Shown piece by piece: positions 52,717 through 60,889 of a stretch of 64,000 nucleotides of DNA. The position numbers and the translations under genes are program-made. The DNA is from an uncultured Candidatus Melainabacteria bacterium. GTDB lineage: Bacteria; Cyanobacteriota; Vampirovibrionia; Gastranaerophilales; Gastranaerophilaceae. Under the pieces are notes generated by a model that did no database searches, was not told the DNA's origin, and saw only the letters and a list, made by a program, of their open reading frames with translations. Position 1 is the first letter of the stretch. Every line of letters starts with the position of its first letter. Where the stretch lies: contig CAKUZI010000001.1 of assembly GCA_934717855.1 (NCBI GenBank), positions 179,283-243,282 on the forward strand, written 5' to 3'.

Positions 52717-54009
52717 TCAAACTTGCCGAAGCTCTTGAGATTCCTGCAAAAGATTTGTTTGATTTTGAAGAATAATACCATCTAGAAATTCTTTTAATTC
52801 TTTTTCAGTATCAGTTGGAACAAATTTAAAATTTATACTAATGCTATCAATTTCAATATGTTCAATACAACTCCTATTTTCATTTTTAGGATATAACAAT
52901 GTCACATCACCACATTGAAGTCTATTAGCATAAGCTAAACATTGGTATATATCTCCTTGACTAATATCTTCTGTTTTACCGATTATTTTATACTTCACAT
53001 CAAAAATTTTAGATACTATACCGTTTTGTTTTACAATAATGTCCGGTTTAATTCTGAAATAATTGCCTTTATCTAAGTTATGAACAGTTTGTAATCCAAT
53101 TTTTACATCTTTATTTTCATAATTTAATTTTATAAAATTGCTTATAAAATCTTCAAAAAGAGCTTCTGTTCTAATTAAGAACGCAAACGATTGGTTTTCA
53201 CCATCTGTATTAAATGATATACAATGACTTAAAAACAGTTTGCAATATTCAAGCACAATGACAAAATCTTCCATAAACCGATTTATATACACTTGATTGC
53301 AATCCTCTAAACTACAATTTACATCATCCACATCATTTAAGGCACAAATAATGTCATTTAGTAATCGCTTGTTATAATCATTTGAGGTAACTTCTAATAA
53401 TCTTTTCGATACATATTTTACTATTTGATTAAATTTATTGTTCAATTCAAAAGAATCAAATGTACAATGAAACAAATGAGGTTTTCCGCTGCAAATATTT
53501 CTAATATATTCGTTAAAATCTAGCCGACCTTTAAGAAAAGTTGTCTCTTCACTTATTTCTTCGTAATGTTGAAATAAAGAAGTTGAAAATAAGTTTTGAG
53601 TATATTTTGCATAAATATGTATTAGTATCTCAAAAAAGTCGTATTCACAGTTTTTTAAACTAGTTTCTATTTTAGGTAAAGTACATGTATTGCTGTATTT
53701 TAGCCAAAACAAAAGCATAGATGTTATATCTTGTCTATCCTTATTTTTGCATATTTTAGGATACAAATTAAAAGAATTATTTCCAAATTTTATTAAACCA
53801 ACATAGTTTCGAGACTGTATTTTATTGTTATCAATATTAAAAAATCTTTGCTTTGTGTATAATCGCCTATCGTCTAGATAATCATAAAAGTATTCGTTAG
53901 ATTTTTCATTTTGATATTTTGTCCATGTATCATTCAAAAAATTTTTGAAATTATCAATATCAAAATCTAATGGCAATTCTTCTGGTTCATCAAATTCAAA
54001 TAAATCCAA
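52717..54009 (-). CDS. mcrC: McrC, nuclease subunit of an McrBC-type restriction system
   Basis: 430 aa. The C-terminal PD-(D/E)xK nuclease shows D323 (RIKPDIIV) and D337-V-K339 (IFDVKYK), with E285 nearby. The N-terminal ~270 residues form the McrB-contacting part. McrBC cuts DNA at modified cytosine between two sites. It starts at a TTG directly after the mcrB stop, with GAGGTGAT upstream, so it is translated with mcrB. Intact. Confidence 0.88.
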   Translation of the reverse strand: MDLFEFDEPEELPLDFDIDNFKNFLNDTWTKYQNEKSNEYFYDYLDDRRLYTKQRFFNIDNNKIQSRNYVGLIKFGNNSFNLYPKICKNKDRQDITSMLLFWLKYSNTCTLPKIETSLKNCEYDFFEILIHIYAKYTQNLFSTSLFQHYEEISEETTFLKGRLDFNEYIRNICSGKPHLFHCTFDSFELNNKFNQIVKYVSKRLLEVTSNDYNKRLLNDIICALNDVDDVNCSLEDCNQVYINRFMEDFVIVLEYCKLFLSHCISFNTDGENQSFAFLIRTEALFEDFISNFIKLNYENKDVKIGLQTVHNLDKGNYFRIKPDIIVKQNGIVSKIFDVKYKIIGKTEDISQGDIYQCLAYANRLQCGDVTLLYPKNENRSCIEHIEIDSISINFKFVPTDTEKELKEFLDGIILQNQTNLLQESQELRQV

Positions 54010-55731
54010 CTATATCACCTCTAAATGAAATGTATCTTTAAAAACAATATTTGCATCTGCAGCTTTTAATATTTCTGCAACACAATCCTTATCGCCATTA
54101 AAGTATTCCATAAGTAGTGGAATAACTTTTTTATTCAGAATATCTTTTAATTTAGGTTGTTTCCTTTTATCCATAAAATATGCATGTCCGATTAAATAGT
54201 CTGCTTTTTTCTTCTTTAATAAAATGATTTCATTTAATTTTTTGAGAAAATCTACATAATAAATGCCATCTATGTCATAAACAGGATATTTAGAAACAAA
54301 TTCAAATCTTCTACGTAAAGCTACATCTAATAAAGCTAATGATTTATCTGCTGTATTCATTGTCCCAACAATATATAAATTGTTGGGTACACATAAAGTA
54401 CCGCCAGTTGGTAATGTAAGTTTCTGTTGTTCTTCATTTCCCCATCTTTTGTTAGCTTCTATTAATGTTATCAGCTCTCCAAAAATTTTTGATATATTAC
54501 CTCTATTTATTTCATCAATTGTAATTAAATATTTATAATCAGGGTTATTTAAAGCATCATCACATATGATTTTAAAAATTCCTTTTTTTTCTTTGAATTT
54601 TAACCCACCATCATAATCTGTATCAGGTCTTATCCCAATTATAAAATCTTCATAGGAATATGATTGATGAAATGTGATAAATTTACAAAAGTCATCTTCG
54701 TTTATTTCTTTTTTATCAGAAGGATTTATATATTTGCTTAAAGCATTTTCTACCATGTCAATACCATTTTGAGAAAGCTTGTAAGCTTTTTTTGAAATTT
54801 CATACTCAAAATAATCATTACCAGTTTTTCCACTTTCTGATAAAGCATCACATTTGATGGAATTTCTCATCAAATCACTTCTCAATGAACATTCAGGTGT
54901 TGCACCACCATTTTCTTTTTTATCATCTATATACTCCTTAATGTATTCAAGTTTATATAATTCATTAGGTTTATAACTATTTGTCTTATTTGCTTTATAC
55001 ATTCCTAAAGCAATAATTTCACTCCAAGATAAATCCATTATATTTTCTTTAACAGATTGTTTTTTAGCAAAAACTTTTTTATTGTACTCCATTATTTGAT
55101 TTTTAATTTTGCCTAAAAAGTAAGTCTTACCTGTTCCAGGAGGACCATATAAAATTTGATTTAGTGGCATATCAATATCATCGCTAATCATATAAGAGAA
55201 TTTTTCTTCAACATATTTTATACCATTTTCAGATAAATAATATAAGTCATTTTCTCTAATAAATAAATTGCGAGTTTTGCGATGATAATCAGTAGTCATA
55301 TCATTTGAGCATTCTCTTAATTCTGTTCCTATTGATGGAGATTCAGCTTTTTTAATCTTTTTGGCAAGAACAACTAAAGGCAAATTCGTTACTTCTGTTG
55401 GTGTATATTTATAATTTTTATCATTTTTATACATTGCAATTGCAGCAATTTCGCACCATGGTAATTTACTTAAAAGTTCATGTTCTGTGTCATTTTCTAC
55501 GTCAGTACTCATGTTTTTCATATAATCATAAAGTTTTATGCCTTTAGATAATTCAGTAGAATAACTTTCATTCAGCCCAGATTTTTTAATGATTTCAGTA
55601 GCTGAATAATTATTTTCTTTTATTTTATTTGCGTATTGAGCTCCAAAAGCATGAATAGCACTAACCTTATTACCTTTATCAGCATTTGTATAATGGTTTC
55701 TTAATATTGATGCAAGTTCTTCTATATTCAT
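54010..55731 (-). CDS. mcrB: McrB, AAA+ GTPase of an McrBC-type system, with a duplicated inserted module
   Basis: 573 aa from the ATG at 55729-55731 (MNIEELASILRNHY), GGAGG upstream. Walker A is GPPGTGKT (196-203), Walker B TIDEINRG (~404-411) and the McrB signature GTMNTADKS (456-464), with ALRRRF ahead. Between Walker A and the FHQSYSYEDF block there are about 150 residues, 230-336 being a second copy of a module also present at ~88-183. The extra copies likely read DNA. A TATAAT lies at 55753-55758. It forms a two-gene operon with mcrC. Confidence 0.88.
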   Translation of the reverse strand: MNIEELASILRNHYTNADKGNKVSAIHAFGAQYANKIKENNYSATEIIKKSGLNESYSTELSKGIKLYDYMKNMSTDVENDTEHELLSKLPWCEIAAIAMYKNDKNYKYTPTEVTNLPLVVLAKKIKKAESPSIGTELRECSNDMTTDYHRKTRNLFIRENDLYYLSENGIKYVEEKFSYMISDDIDMPLNQILYGPPGTGKTYFLGKIKNQIMEYNKKVFAKKQSVKENIMDLSWSEIIALGMYKANKTNSYKPNELYKLEYIKEYIDDKKENGGATPECSLRSDLMRNSIKCDALSESGKTGNDYFEYEISKKAYKLSQNGIDMVENALSKYINPSDKKEINEDDFCKFITFHQSYSYEDFIIGIRPDTDYDGGLKFKEKKGIFKIICDDALNNPDYKYLITIDEINRGNISKIFGELITLIEANKRWGNEEQQKLTLPTGGTLCVPNNLYIVGTMNTADKSLALLDVALRRRFEFVSKYPVYDIDGIYYVDFLKKLNEIILLKKKKADYLIGHAYFMDKRKQPKLKDILNKKVIPLLMEYFNGDKDCVAEILKAADANIVFKDTFHLEVI

Positions 55732-55966
55732 ATAGACCTCCAGTATAGTTGAATTATAGCATAAATATGAAAAATGCCATTTTTGAATAATACACAATAC
55801 AATTTTGTATCATTCTGTAAATTTACTCTGATTATTACTCTGTTTACCTTTTGAATACTTTTTGTAAATAGTTGAAAAATAAGGTGCACTTTGAATATTA
55901 CATAATTTATAATTTTAATATATTTATGTATTATACACTATAATTGAATTTTGGAGGTATTTGCTT

Positions 55967-56272
55967 ATGGAATTTGTACAGCCTATTCGAGATTTGAAGG
56001 AAATCGAAACTATCAAGAAACTGTTACGACAACAGAATTTGCGTGATTACTGTCTTTTTGTAGTCGGCATAAATTCAGGGCTACGCATTAGCGATCTGTT
56101 AAAATTGCGTATATCAGATGTTTTTGAGAAGGACAAGCCAAAATACCACATACTGATACGAGAGAAAAAGACAAACAAGTCCAAAGATTTTTCGCTATCA
56201 GATAACGCAAAATCCGCACTCAAAGAATATCTAAAAACAAGAGATTACAAAGACAATCAAGGAATTGTATAA
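55967..56272 (+). pseudogene. Truncated tyrosine recombinase (N-terminal half)
   Basis: 101 aa from an ATG with an ideal GGAGG. It matches the start of XerC/D-like integrases, including the first catalytic Arg in NSGLRISDLLKL and KTNKSKDFSLSDNAKSALKEYL. It ends at a TAA without the HxxR and Tyr motifs, so it cannot recombine. The overlapping frame at 56235-56306 encodes a separate, coherent gene end (TIKELYKLVEDVYNSSE), as if two genes were joined by deletion. Confidence 0.75.
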
Positions 56273-56576
56273 ACTTGTTGAAGATGTGTACAATTCAAGT
56301 GAGTAGTGGAAGTATTCTGCGAAAATTTCCCTGAAATAGCAGAAATCGGCAATATCACTCCGCTTGTACGAATGATACATCAGAAAGTATTCTGTTGATT
56401 GACATTGAGAACCATTTTATCTTTTTGTAATTTTGTAATAGTAAAAACTCTACAAAAATAACAAACAATAAACAAATCACAAAATGACTCCTGTTAAATT
56501 TTTCTTGTTTGATAATAAATTTATATTGAATGGCCAATAAAAGTTTAATCGTGAATCTCTAAATAAACTCTATTAT
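56273..56576. other. Degenerate intergenic DNA inside the island
   Basis: About 300 bases without an intact gene. One short plus-strand stretch (56307-56396) encodes a protein-like VFCENFPEIAEIGNITPLVRM without a start, perhaps part of a lost gene. No hairpin-plus-T terminator is seen. Confidence 0.4.
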
Positions 56577-56801
56577 TTAATGCCAGTCAAAAGCTAAAGA
56601 TTCCAATGATTGATTTTCTTGGAAATCCTCACCCAGATTAGATATAAATGCTCTAGCGTTGTCTTCAGTTTCAAAAGATTGATGTCTAATGCGATTAGGA
56701 TTATTATTCAAACGTGAAAAATATTTTGTGTTAAGCCGTTCATGGTAAAGAAAAAAATCTCTTTGTTCAGTTCTAAATAAAACCCACCAGCTATCTTCCA
56801 T
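56577..56801 (-). CDS. 74-aa acidic, Trp-rich protein in the island
   Basis: 74 aa starting MEDSWWVLFRTEQRDFF, with Trp, Phe and Tyr in the first third and an acidic end (ISNLGEDFQENQSLESLAFDWH). AAGGAG at good distance supports real translation. There is no signal peptide. Family unknown; the size, acidity and place beside a restriction system would fit an anti-restriction or immunity-type protein, but this is only a guess. Confidence 0.55.
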   Translation of the reverse strand: MEDSWWVLFRTEQRDFFLYHERLNTKYFSRLNNNPNRIRHQSFETEDNARAFISNLGEDFQENQSLESLAFDWH

Positions 56802-56838
56802 AATTACTCCTTTATATTTGTAAAATTATTATATCACA

Positions 56839-57108
56839 TCAACAGATTTTTAAGTATTGTTCTATTAAATTAATGATTTTAGCATTATGCACATCTCGAA
56901 TGTTTCCATATAATTTTTCTACAAACAGTTCCAATGACGTACATTGAGGGGAGTTTTTTCTATTATTAGGGCAAGAATTAGTTTCAAGCCCTTTTTTAAT
57001 GCCTGTTTTGAATTTAACTTTATGTTTTAAAACCCTATTGGAGTATAGGATACACTGTTTTTCAGTATTTTTATTTGATGCAACGTGATATAGATACTTA
57101 TCAAAATT
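56839..57108 (-). pseudogene. Open frame of 89 codons crossing attR
   Basis: No start codon is evident, but the frame is open and coherent through the repeat: it gives GIKKGLETNSCPNNRKNSP, matching the frame of the serine-recombinase remnant at attL (there GLEANSC), then CTSLELFVEKLYGN to a TGA. This suggests that the 57-bp repeat came from the 3' end of a coding gene of a related element, with this copy left by a second element. Confidence 0.4.
56948..57004. repeat. Right attachment-type repeat (attR)
   Basis: 57 bases identical to 52139-52195 except one. Only six bases of tRNA-like sequence (GGGGAG) are present, so no second tRNA is formed. Confidence 0.75.
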
Positions 57109-57169
57109 TTAGAGTTAGGTATTATTGTTTCTTTAATTTTGTCAGGATAAAACATGTAGTAAGACAATC

Positions 57170-57382
57170 AGTTTGACAGAGATGGTTAGTTTGATAATTT
57201 TTAGCAAAGTCCCCTCGTTGTAGGGATTTTGACGGTCGGAAGCAGGTTGATTTAAAAAATATCAAACTAATCTTTCTTGCACTTTATCTATATTTTAACT
57301 GCTCGCACTTTCACGTTATTTTCAATAGTTTTCGGCAGTTTGATAGTTTACGGTTAGTTTGATATTTTACGGTGATTTGATG
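57170..57382. repeat. Iteron-like AGTTTGAYA repeats
   Basis: AGTTTGACA (57170), AGTTTGATA (57188, 57337, 57356) and a diverged copy (57374) are direct repeats spaced 18 or 19 bases within pairs; TATCAAACT at 57260-57268 is an inverted copy. The longer unit AGTTTGATA-n-TTTACGGTT recurs at 57337 and 57356. No gene covers the region. The spacing by about two turns of helix suits a replication-initiator or repressor. Confidence 0.55.
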
Positions 57383-57426
57383 ATAAAAAATCATTTTTCA
57401 TTATCAATAAAAAATGCATTTAATAA

Positions 57427-57618
57427 ATCTGCGTTAGAGAATGGTTCCAAGCTCCATATAACCAAATTGTTAGACAACTTGTAAAAGTAGTCAATAAAAT
57501 TGAAAAGGTTGCTGAAACTAATCAAATTAAAGAACTTGACGAACAATTATTGAAAGGAATAATTTATGAAAGACAAAGTATTAAAGCTCTGCCGAAGATT
57601 GAAAAGTTGCATGCTTAG
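57427..57618 (+). pseudogene. Start-less open frame of 63 codons, gene relic
   Basis: After two stops a frame runs to a TAG and gives REWFQAPYNQIVRQLVKVV and a helical, Lys/Glu-rich end. No start codon fits. It looks like the C-terminus of a lost plasmid- or phage-type protein next to the iterons. Confidence 0.35.
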
Positions 57619-57890
57619 TGATTTATTTGCATTTATTGAAATTGATGAAAAAATCATTGAAAAGATATTACACGGAATTAGATAATATTAGAGGGTTTGA
57701 AGATGATTTTAGTAAGTAAAAGAACCCCAAAAAACTAAAAATATCTTATTCTGAGTTTAGAAAAATTTTACAAACTAATTGCAAGTAACATTTAAACGTT
57801 ACCGTTAATCCCTTACAAAGTCAAAGATAGCAATTCTATTGAGTAATCTTTCTATTTTAGCTTCGACTAGAACTTTAAATAAGAGCAACT

Positions 57891-58391
57891 CTAGATAGTT
57901 TCAATATTTGGATCTAAATCGATATCATTGACCCATGATAGTTTTACTTCGTACCCAAATCCCTTTAAATCTGTAATTATTCTATCTAATGAAAGTTTAC
58001 TTATAAACGTTAATTTATTGTCAGCTTTACTATTAATTATCAAGTATCTTGTTGTATAACCTTGATGCGAATTTTTTTGAGTTGATAACAAATTTTCAGG
58101 ATTATCTAATTTTTTATTAACTTCTTGTACAAAAAGATCTTTCATTGATGCAAAAGCTCTTGCAGAAGCATAACCCTGATTAAATAAATGACTTAAAGTT
58201 GCGGCTTTTGTTCCAATTTTAGCATGGATAAATTCTTTATTATTAGAGTCAAAAATATCACAAACTTCCATTTTATCATCATCAATTTTGATTTGTTTAG
58301 AAATTTGGTCGAACAATTCTCCTGAAAGTTGATTACATAGTTCTCTATTAAAGATTCTTTCTTTATCGATAGGTTTACCGTTTTTATTGTT
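57891..58391 (-). pseudogene. C-terminal remnant of a TIGR04141/DUF6119-type protein
   Basis: 167 codons stay open after a TGA, with no ATG in frame; a TTG at 58316 is the only candidate. The peptide starts NGKPIDKERIFNRELCNQL and contains FIHAKIGTKAATLSHLFNQG and KLSLDRIITDLKGFGYEV, resembling the end of the sporadically spread TIGR04141 family, which is often found in mobile or defence-rich DNA. The N-terminal two thirds (normal length ~500) are lost. An overlapping frame has GGGGAAGG and GTG at 58405, perhaps the old start after a frameshift. I infer decay. Confidence 0.5.
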
Positions 58392-58507
58392 TCATTATTT
58401 GTCACAATCTTTTTCCTTCCCCTTTAGTTTAATATAATATAATTATTTTTATATTCAACTAGACAGGTGGTTAAATTTTAAAATTTGCAATTAATTATTT
58501 ATTTACA

Positions 58508-58677
58508 TTGCCCAAAATAATCAAACCAAGTGTTACAAATAATCATTTCATGTGTTACGTTACATTTGGCTTAAATAGGGCGATTGAGGAGTAGGAAATA
58601 ATACTACCATTCGTAATTCAAACTACTTCAAAATACTCATTTTGCGGACTAACGGATGGTTTGATTATTACGGGCAA
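58508..58677. repeat. 170-bp unit with 21-bp imperfect inverted ends
   Basis: The left end (58508-58528) and the reverse complement of the right end (58657-58677) share TTGCCC and AATAATCAAACCA and differ at two positions. No gene is inside. This fits a MITE or a pair of end pieces from an IS. No target duplication is obvious. The rest of 58392-58749 shows a second AATAATC...TGTTAC repeat but no gene. Confidence 0.45.
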
Positions 58678-58749
58678 GTTACTTTTGAAATTTGAGTCCG
58701 AAATAGTGCCGAAAAATTAGAAAAAATTTTTCAAAATTCTTTGAATAAA

Positions 58750-59337
58750 TTATTTAAGATAAGGAGTAAATAAATCTTTCAAATATTCATCTTTTGACTT
58801 TTTAACTATTTTTAAAGTCTTTTCATCTGGTTTTGCACCTGCTTTCAATAATAATTCAGCAATTTTAATTTGCTTTTTTGAAACTGCTATATTCAAAGGA
58901 TTTTGACCTTTATAAGTTTTATTCACATCTGCTTTGTATTGAATTAAACTTTTAACCATATCAGAGTTTTTCTTTTTAATAGCGTAAGTTAAAGCTGTTT
59001 CACTACGAGAAGAAACAAACATTGGTGGAATAGTTGTATCAGGATTTGCGCCTGCTTTTAATAATACATCTAAACATTTAGGTTGTTTTAAATAAATTGG
59101 GAAAAATATTAACGGTGTCCCACTGTAAGAGGCATTTGAATCAAATCCAGCAAGCATATATAGCTCAACTATATCTGCCTTACCTCTTTGAATTGCTGTG
59201 ACAAGCCCCGCATTACTATATGGATATCTTTGATTTTGAATTTGTCTTTTGTAATACATCTCATCTTTTACTTCTGTTGCAAAAACAGTATTTGTAAAAG
59301 CAAAAATAACTAATAAAAATAGTAAGAATTTTTTCAT
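58750..59337 (-). CDS. Exported ankyrin-repeat protein
   Basis: 195 aa with a signal peptide (~1-20, ending TVFATE). At least four ankyrin repeats follow: GLVTAIQRGKADIVELYMLAG, PKCLDVLLKAGANPD, TALTYAIKKKNSDMVKSLIQ and NPLNIAVSKKQIKIAELLLKAGA. A periplasmic or secreted binding protein; the partner is unknown. AAAGGAG precedes the ATG, which overlaps the previous stop, so it is coupled to the 299-aa gene. Confidence 0.88.
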   Translation of the reverse strand: MKKFLLFLLVIFAFTNTVFATEVKDEMYYKRQIQNQRYPYSNAGLVTAIQRGKADIVELYMLAGFDSNASYSGTPLIFFPIYLKQPKCLDVLLKAGANPDTTIPPMFVSSRSETALTYAIKKKNSDMVKSLIQYKADVNKTYKGQNPLNIAVSKKQIKIAELLLKAGAKPDEKTLKIVKKSKDEYLKDLFTPYLK

Positions 59338-60236
59338 TATAATTTTTCTCCTTTATTTGGGTCATAAACAAATTTTACAGATTTGTTATTAACAGTGAAA
59401 TAAAAATCTGCAATAGGATTATCAGCCTTTTTTGACAAAGCTAGAACTCTCATTGTGTCATTATTTTTAATTGTTTCATTTACAGGGTGAGGTCTTGTAA
59501 ATTTATTCTTTTCCAAATCAGTTTGAACCCCATAAACAATACCCCAAACAGGAACAAAATCCAGACCTCTTGGAATTACGCAATACGCTGCAATTTGAGT
59601 TAAACCAATAAAACCTTCAGATGCAACTTTATTGATAACAATGTCTTTGCCTGTATTGTTTGTAATTTCATAAACGTATTCGTTTGCATAATGTTTAACT
59701 TTACATTTTGGTTTTAATTGAGTTCTTTGGATTTTAATATTATTTTGAGAAATAGCTTGTTTTTCAATAACAACATTTTTAAAATTACCTACATAAGGGT
59801 CATATTCTCTGTAACCGTTACTATTTACTTTATTTTTATTTTTTGATGTCCCAAAATTATTATCTTTTGCAAAAGATAAATATTCAGTATTATATTTTTT
59901 CAAAGTTGATTTGTCAGACACAGAAAAAGTTTTGTATGAAATATTTTTTATTATTTTTGTAATTTCTTCTAAATCATCAGAGGCCAAATATAATTCAGTA
60001 TTAGGCTCATTTTTGTAAGATTTTAAATATAAATTACCCTTTGAAGAATAAATAACATTGTTTTTAACATCAGTTTTTAAATTTTCAATTTTTGATTTTG
60101 ATAATTCGTTATAAATAGCTGTTGTAGTTTGAGTTGGAGTTGCATTTTTTACGATAAACATTGTATCTTTCACCTTTGCAATACTTGGTAATGTTGTAAA
60201 TGCTAACGCAATAATGATAGTTAGTAAGTTTTTCAT
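59337..60236 (-). CDS. Exported protein of unknown function, paired with the ankyrin protein
   Basis: 299 aa with a signal peptide (~1-20, ending PSIAK). The mature start KDTMFIVKNATPTQTTTAIYNEL is followed by a Lys/Asn-rich middle (~105-150) and a second domain from ~180 (YEITNNTGKDIVINKVAS), which looks like a beta-sandwich and has a hydrophobic stretch at ~205-230. AAGGGC precedes the ATG. The family is unknown; the coupled gene suggests joint action in the envelope. Confidence 0.75.
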   Translation of the reverse strand: MKNLLTIIIALAFTTLPSIAKVKDTMFIVKNATPTQTTTAIYNELSKSKIENLKTDVKNNVIYSSKGNLYLKSYKNEPNTELYLASDDLEEITKIIKNISYKTFSVSDKSTLKKYNTEYLSFAKDNNFGTSKNKNKVNSNGYREYDPYVGNFKNVVIEKQAISQNNIKIQRTQLKPKCKVKHYANEYVYEITNNTGKDIVINKVASEGFIGLTQIAAYCVIPRGLDFVPVWGIVYGVQTDLEKNKFTRPHPVNETIKNNDTMRVLALSKKADNPIADFYFTVNNKSVKFVYDPNKGEKL

Positions 60237-60399
60237 TTTATTTGCCCTTAATTATTTTTTTTTGCTTCTTTTTTCTTTGTTTTTCTAATCTTTTTAATTG
60301 TTTTTCATGTTTTCATCCTTATATATTTAAAACCCTATGACGGTATTATATCATAAAGCAGCTAGATACACGCATACAAATACAAGGGAGTTAATTTTT

Positions 60400-60624
60400 A
60401 TGTGCGATAAAAACACATTAAATCGATTATAAAATAAAATTTCGGATGCAAGAATGATTTTATACGATTTGCAAGTATTTGTTAAGTTAGGCGCCCTCGC
60501 TAGTGATTCCGGGATTATTGATGAGGATTTACAATTCAATAAGGATAAAGACGATTATTACATACTTTTCAGAACATTAAACAAGAAACTGGCAAAAGCA
60601 ATTAAAGTTCTTCAAACAGATTAG
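60400..60624 (+). pseudogene. Small gene interrupted by an in-frame TAA
   Basis: An ATG at 60400 with AAGGGAG upstream opens a frame of 75 codons whose 11th is TAA (60430-60432). Past it the same frame continues with NKISDARMILYDLQVFVKLGALASD to a TAG. A new start at 60454 (MILYDLQ, 56 aa) has no good ribosome site. A CAA-to-TAA change would explain it. The 3' end overlaps the XRE gene on the other strand by 23 bases. The family is not known. Confidence 0.5.
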
Positions 60625-60817
60625 ACGTTTTAGTCCCTAATGCTCTTGCGATGTTAAATACATTTTCAACGGTCGTATTTCTTTTCCCGCGTTCCATCAT
60701 TCCTATAAAATTAGGTGACATATCAAGGATTTCAGCTAATTCAAGCTGGGTTAAATCGCGGTCAAGGTGCAATGATTTTAATCGCTTGCCAAGCTTTTGT
60801 AAATCTCGTTTGCTCAT
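60602..60817 (-). CDS. XRE-family HTH regulator next to the autotransporter
   Basis: 71 aa, one helix-turn-helix: KRLKSLHLDRDLTQLELAEIL, SPNFIGMMERGKRNTTVENVFNIARALG and SNLFEEL. A small DNA-binding regulator. It diverges from the autotransporter gene at 60890, as the XRE gene at 42768 does from a prepilin gene. No clear Shine-Dalgarno is seen. An ATTATATAAT palindrome (60847-60856) lies between them. Confidence 0.9.
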   Translation of the reverse strand: MSKRDLQKLGKRLKSLHLDRDLTQLELAEILDMSPNFIGMMERGKRNTTVENVFNIARALGTKTSNLFEEL

Positions 60818-60889
60818 ATTGTATTTTCGTGGTAATATTCATATTTATTATATAATTAAATGAGCATGTAGACTGGAATTTGAGATATT

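Larger units (their letters stand above)
52139..57004. mobile_element. Putative integrated island at tRNA-Asn carrying McrBC
   Basis: The 4.8 kb between the two repeats hold a serine-recombinase remnant, mcrC, mcrB, a truncated tyrosine recombinase and a 74-aa gene. Ends at a tRNA, recombinase relics and a restriction system are typical of a defence island. The recombinases are both broken, so the element is probably stuck. Which recombinase inserted it cannot be told. Confidence 0.7.

Noticed and set aside
56948..57004. attR as a second tRNA-Asn gene
   Set aside because: Only six bases of the acceptor end are present; no cloverleaf can form.
57171..57384. The AGTTTGAYA repeats as a CRISPR array
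   Set aside because: Repeats are only 9 bases long, spacers are absent or irregular, and there are no cas genes.
60238..60316. Lys-rich minus-strand frame ending just before the 299-aa gene, with an ATG and AAGG slightly out of frame
   Set aside because: It would need a one-base deletion in an A-run to be a 25-aa protein; low-complexity A-rich DNA gives such frames by chance.
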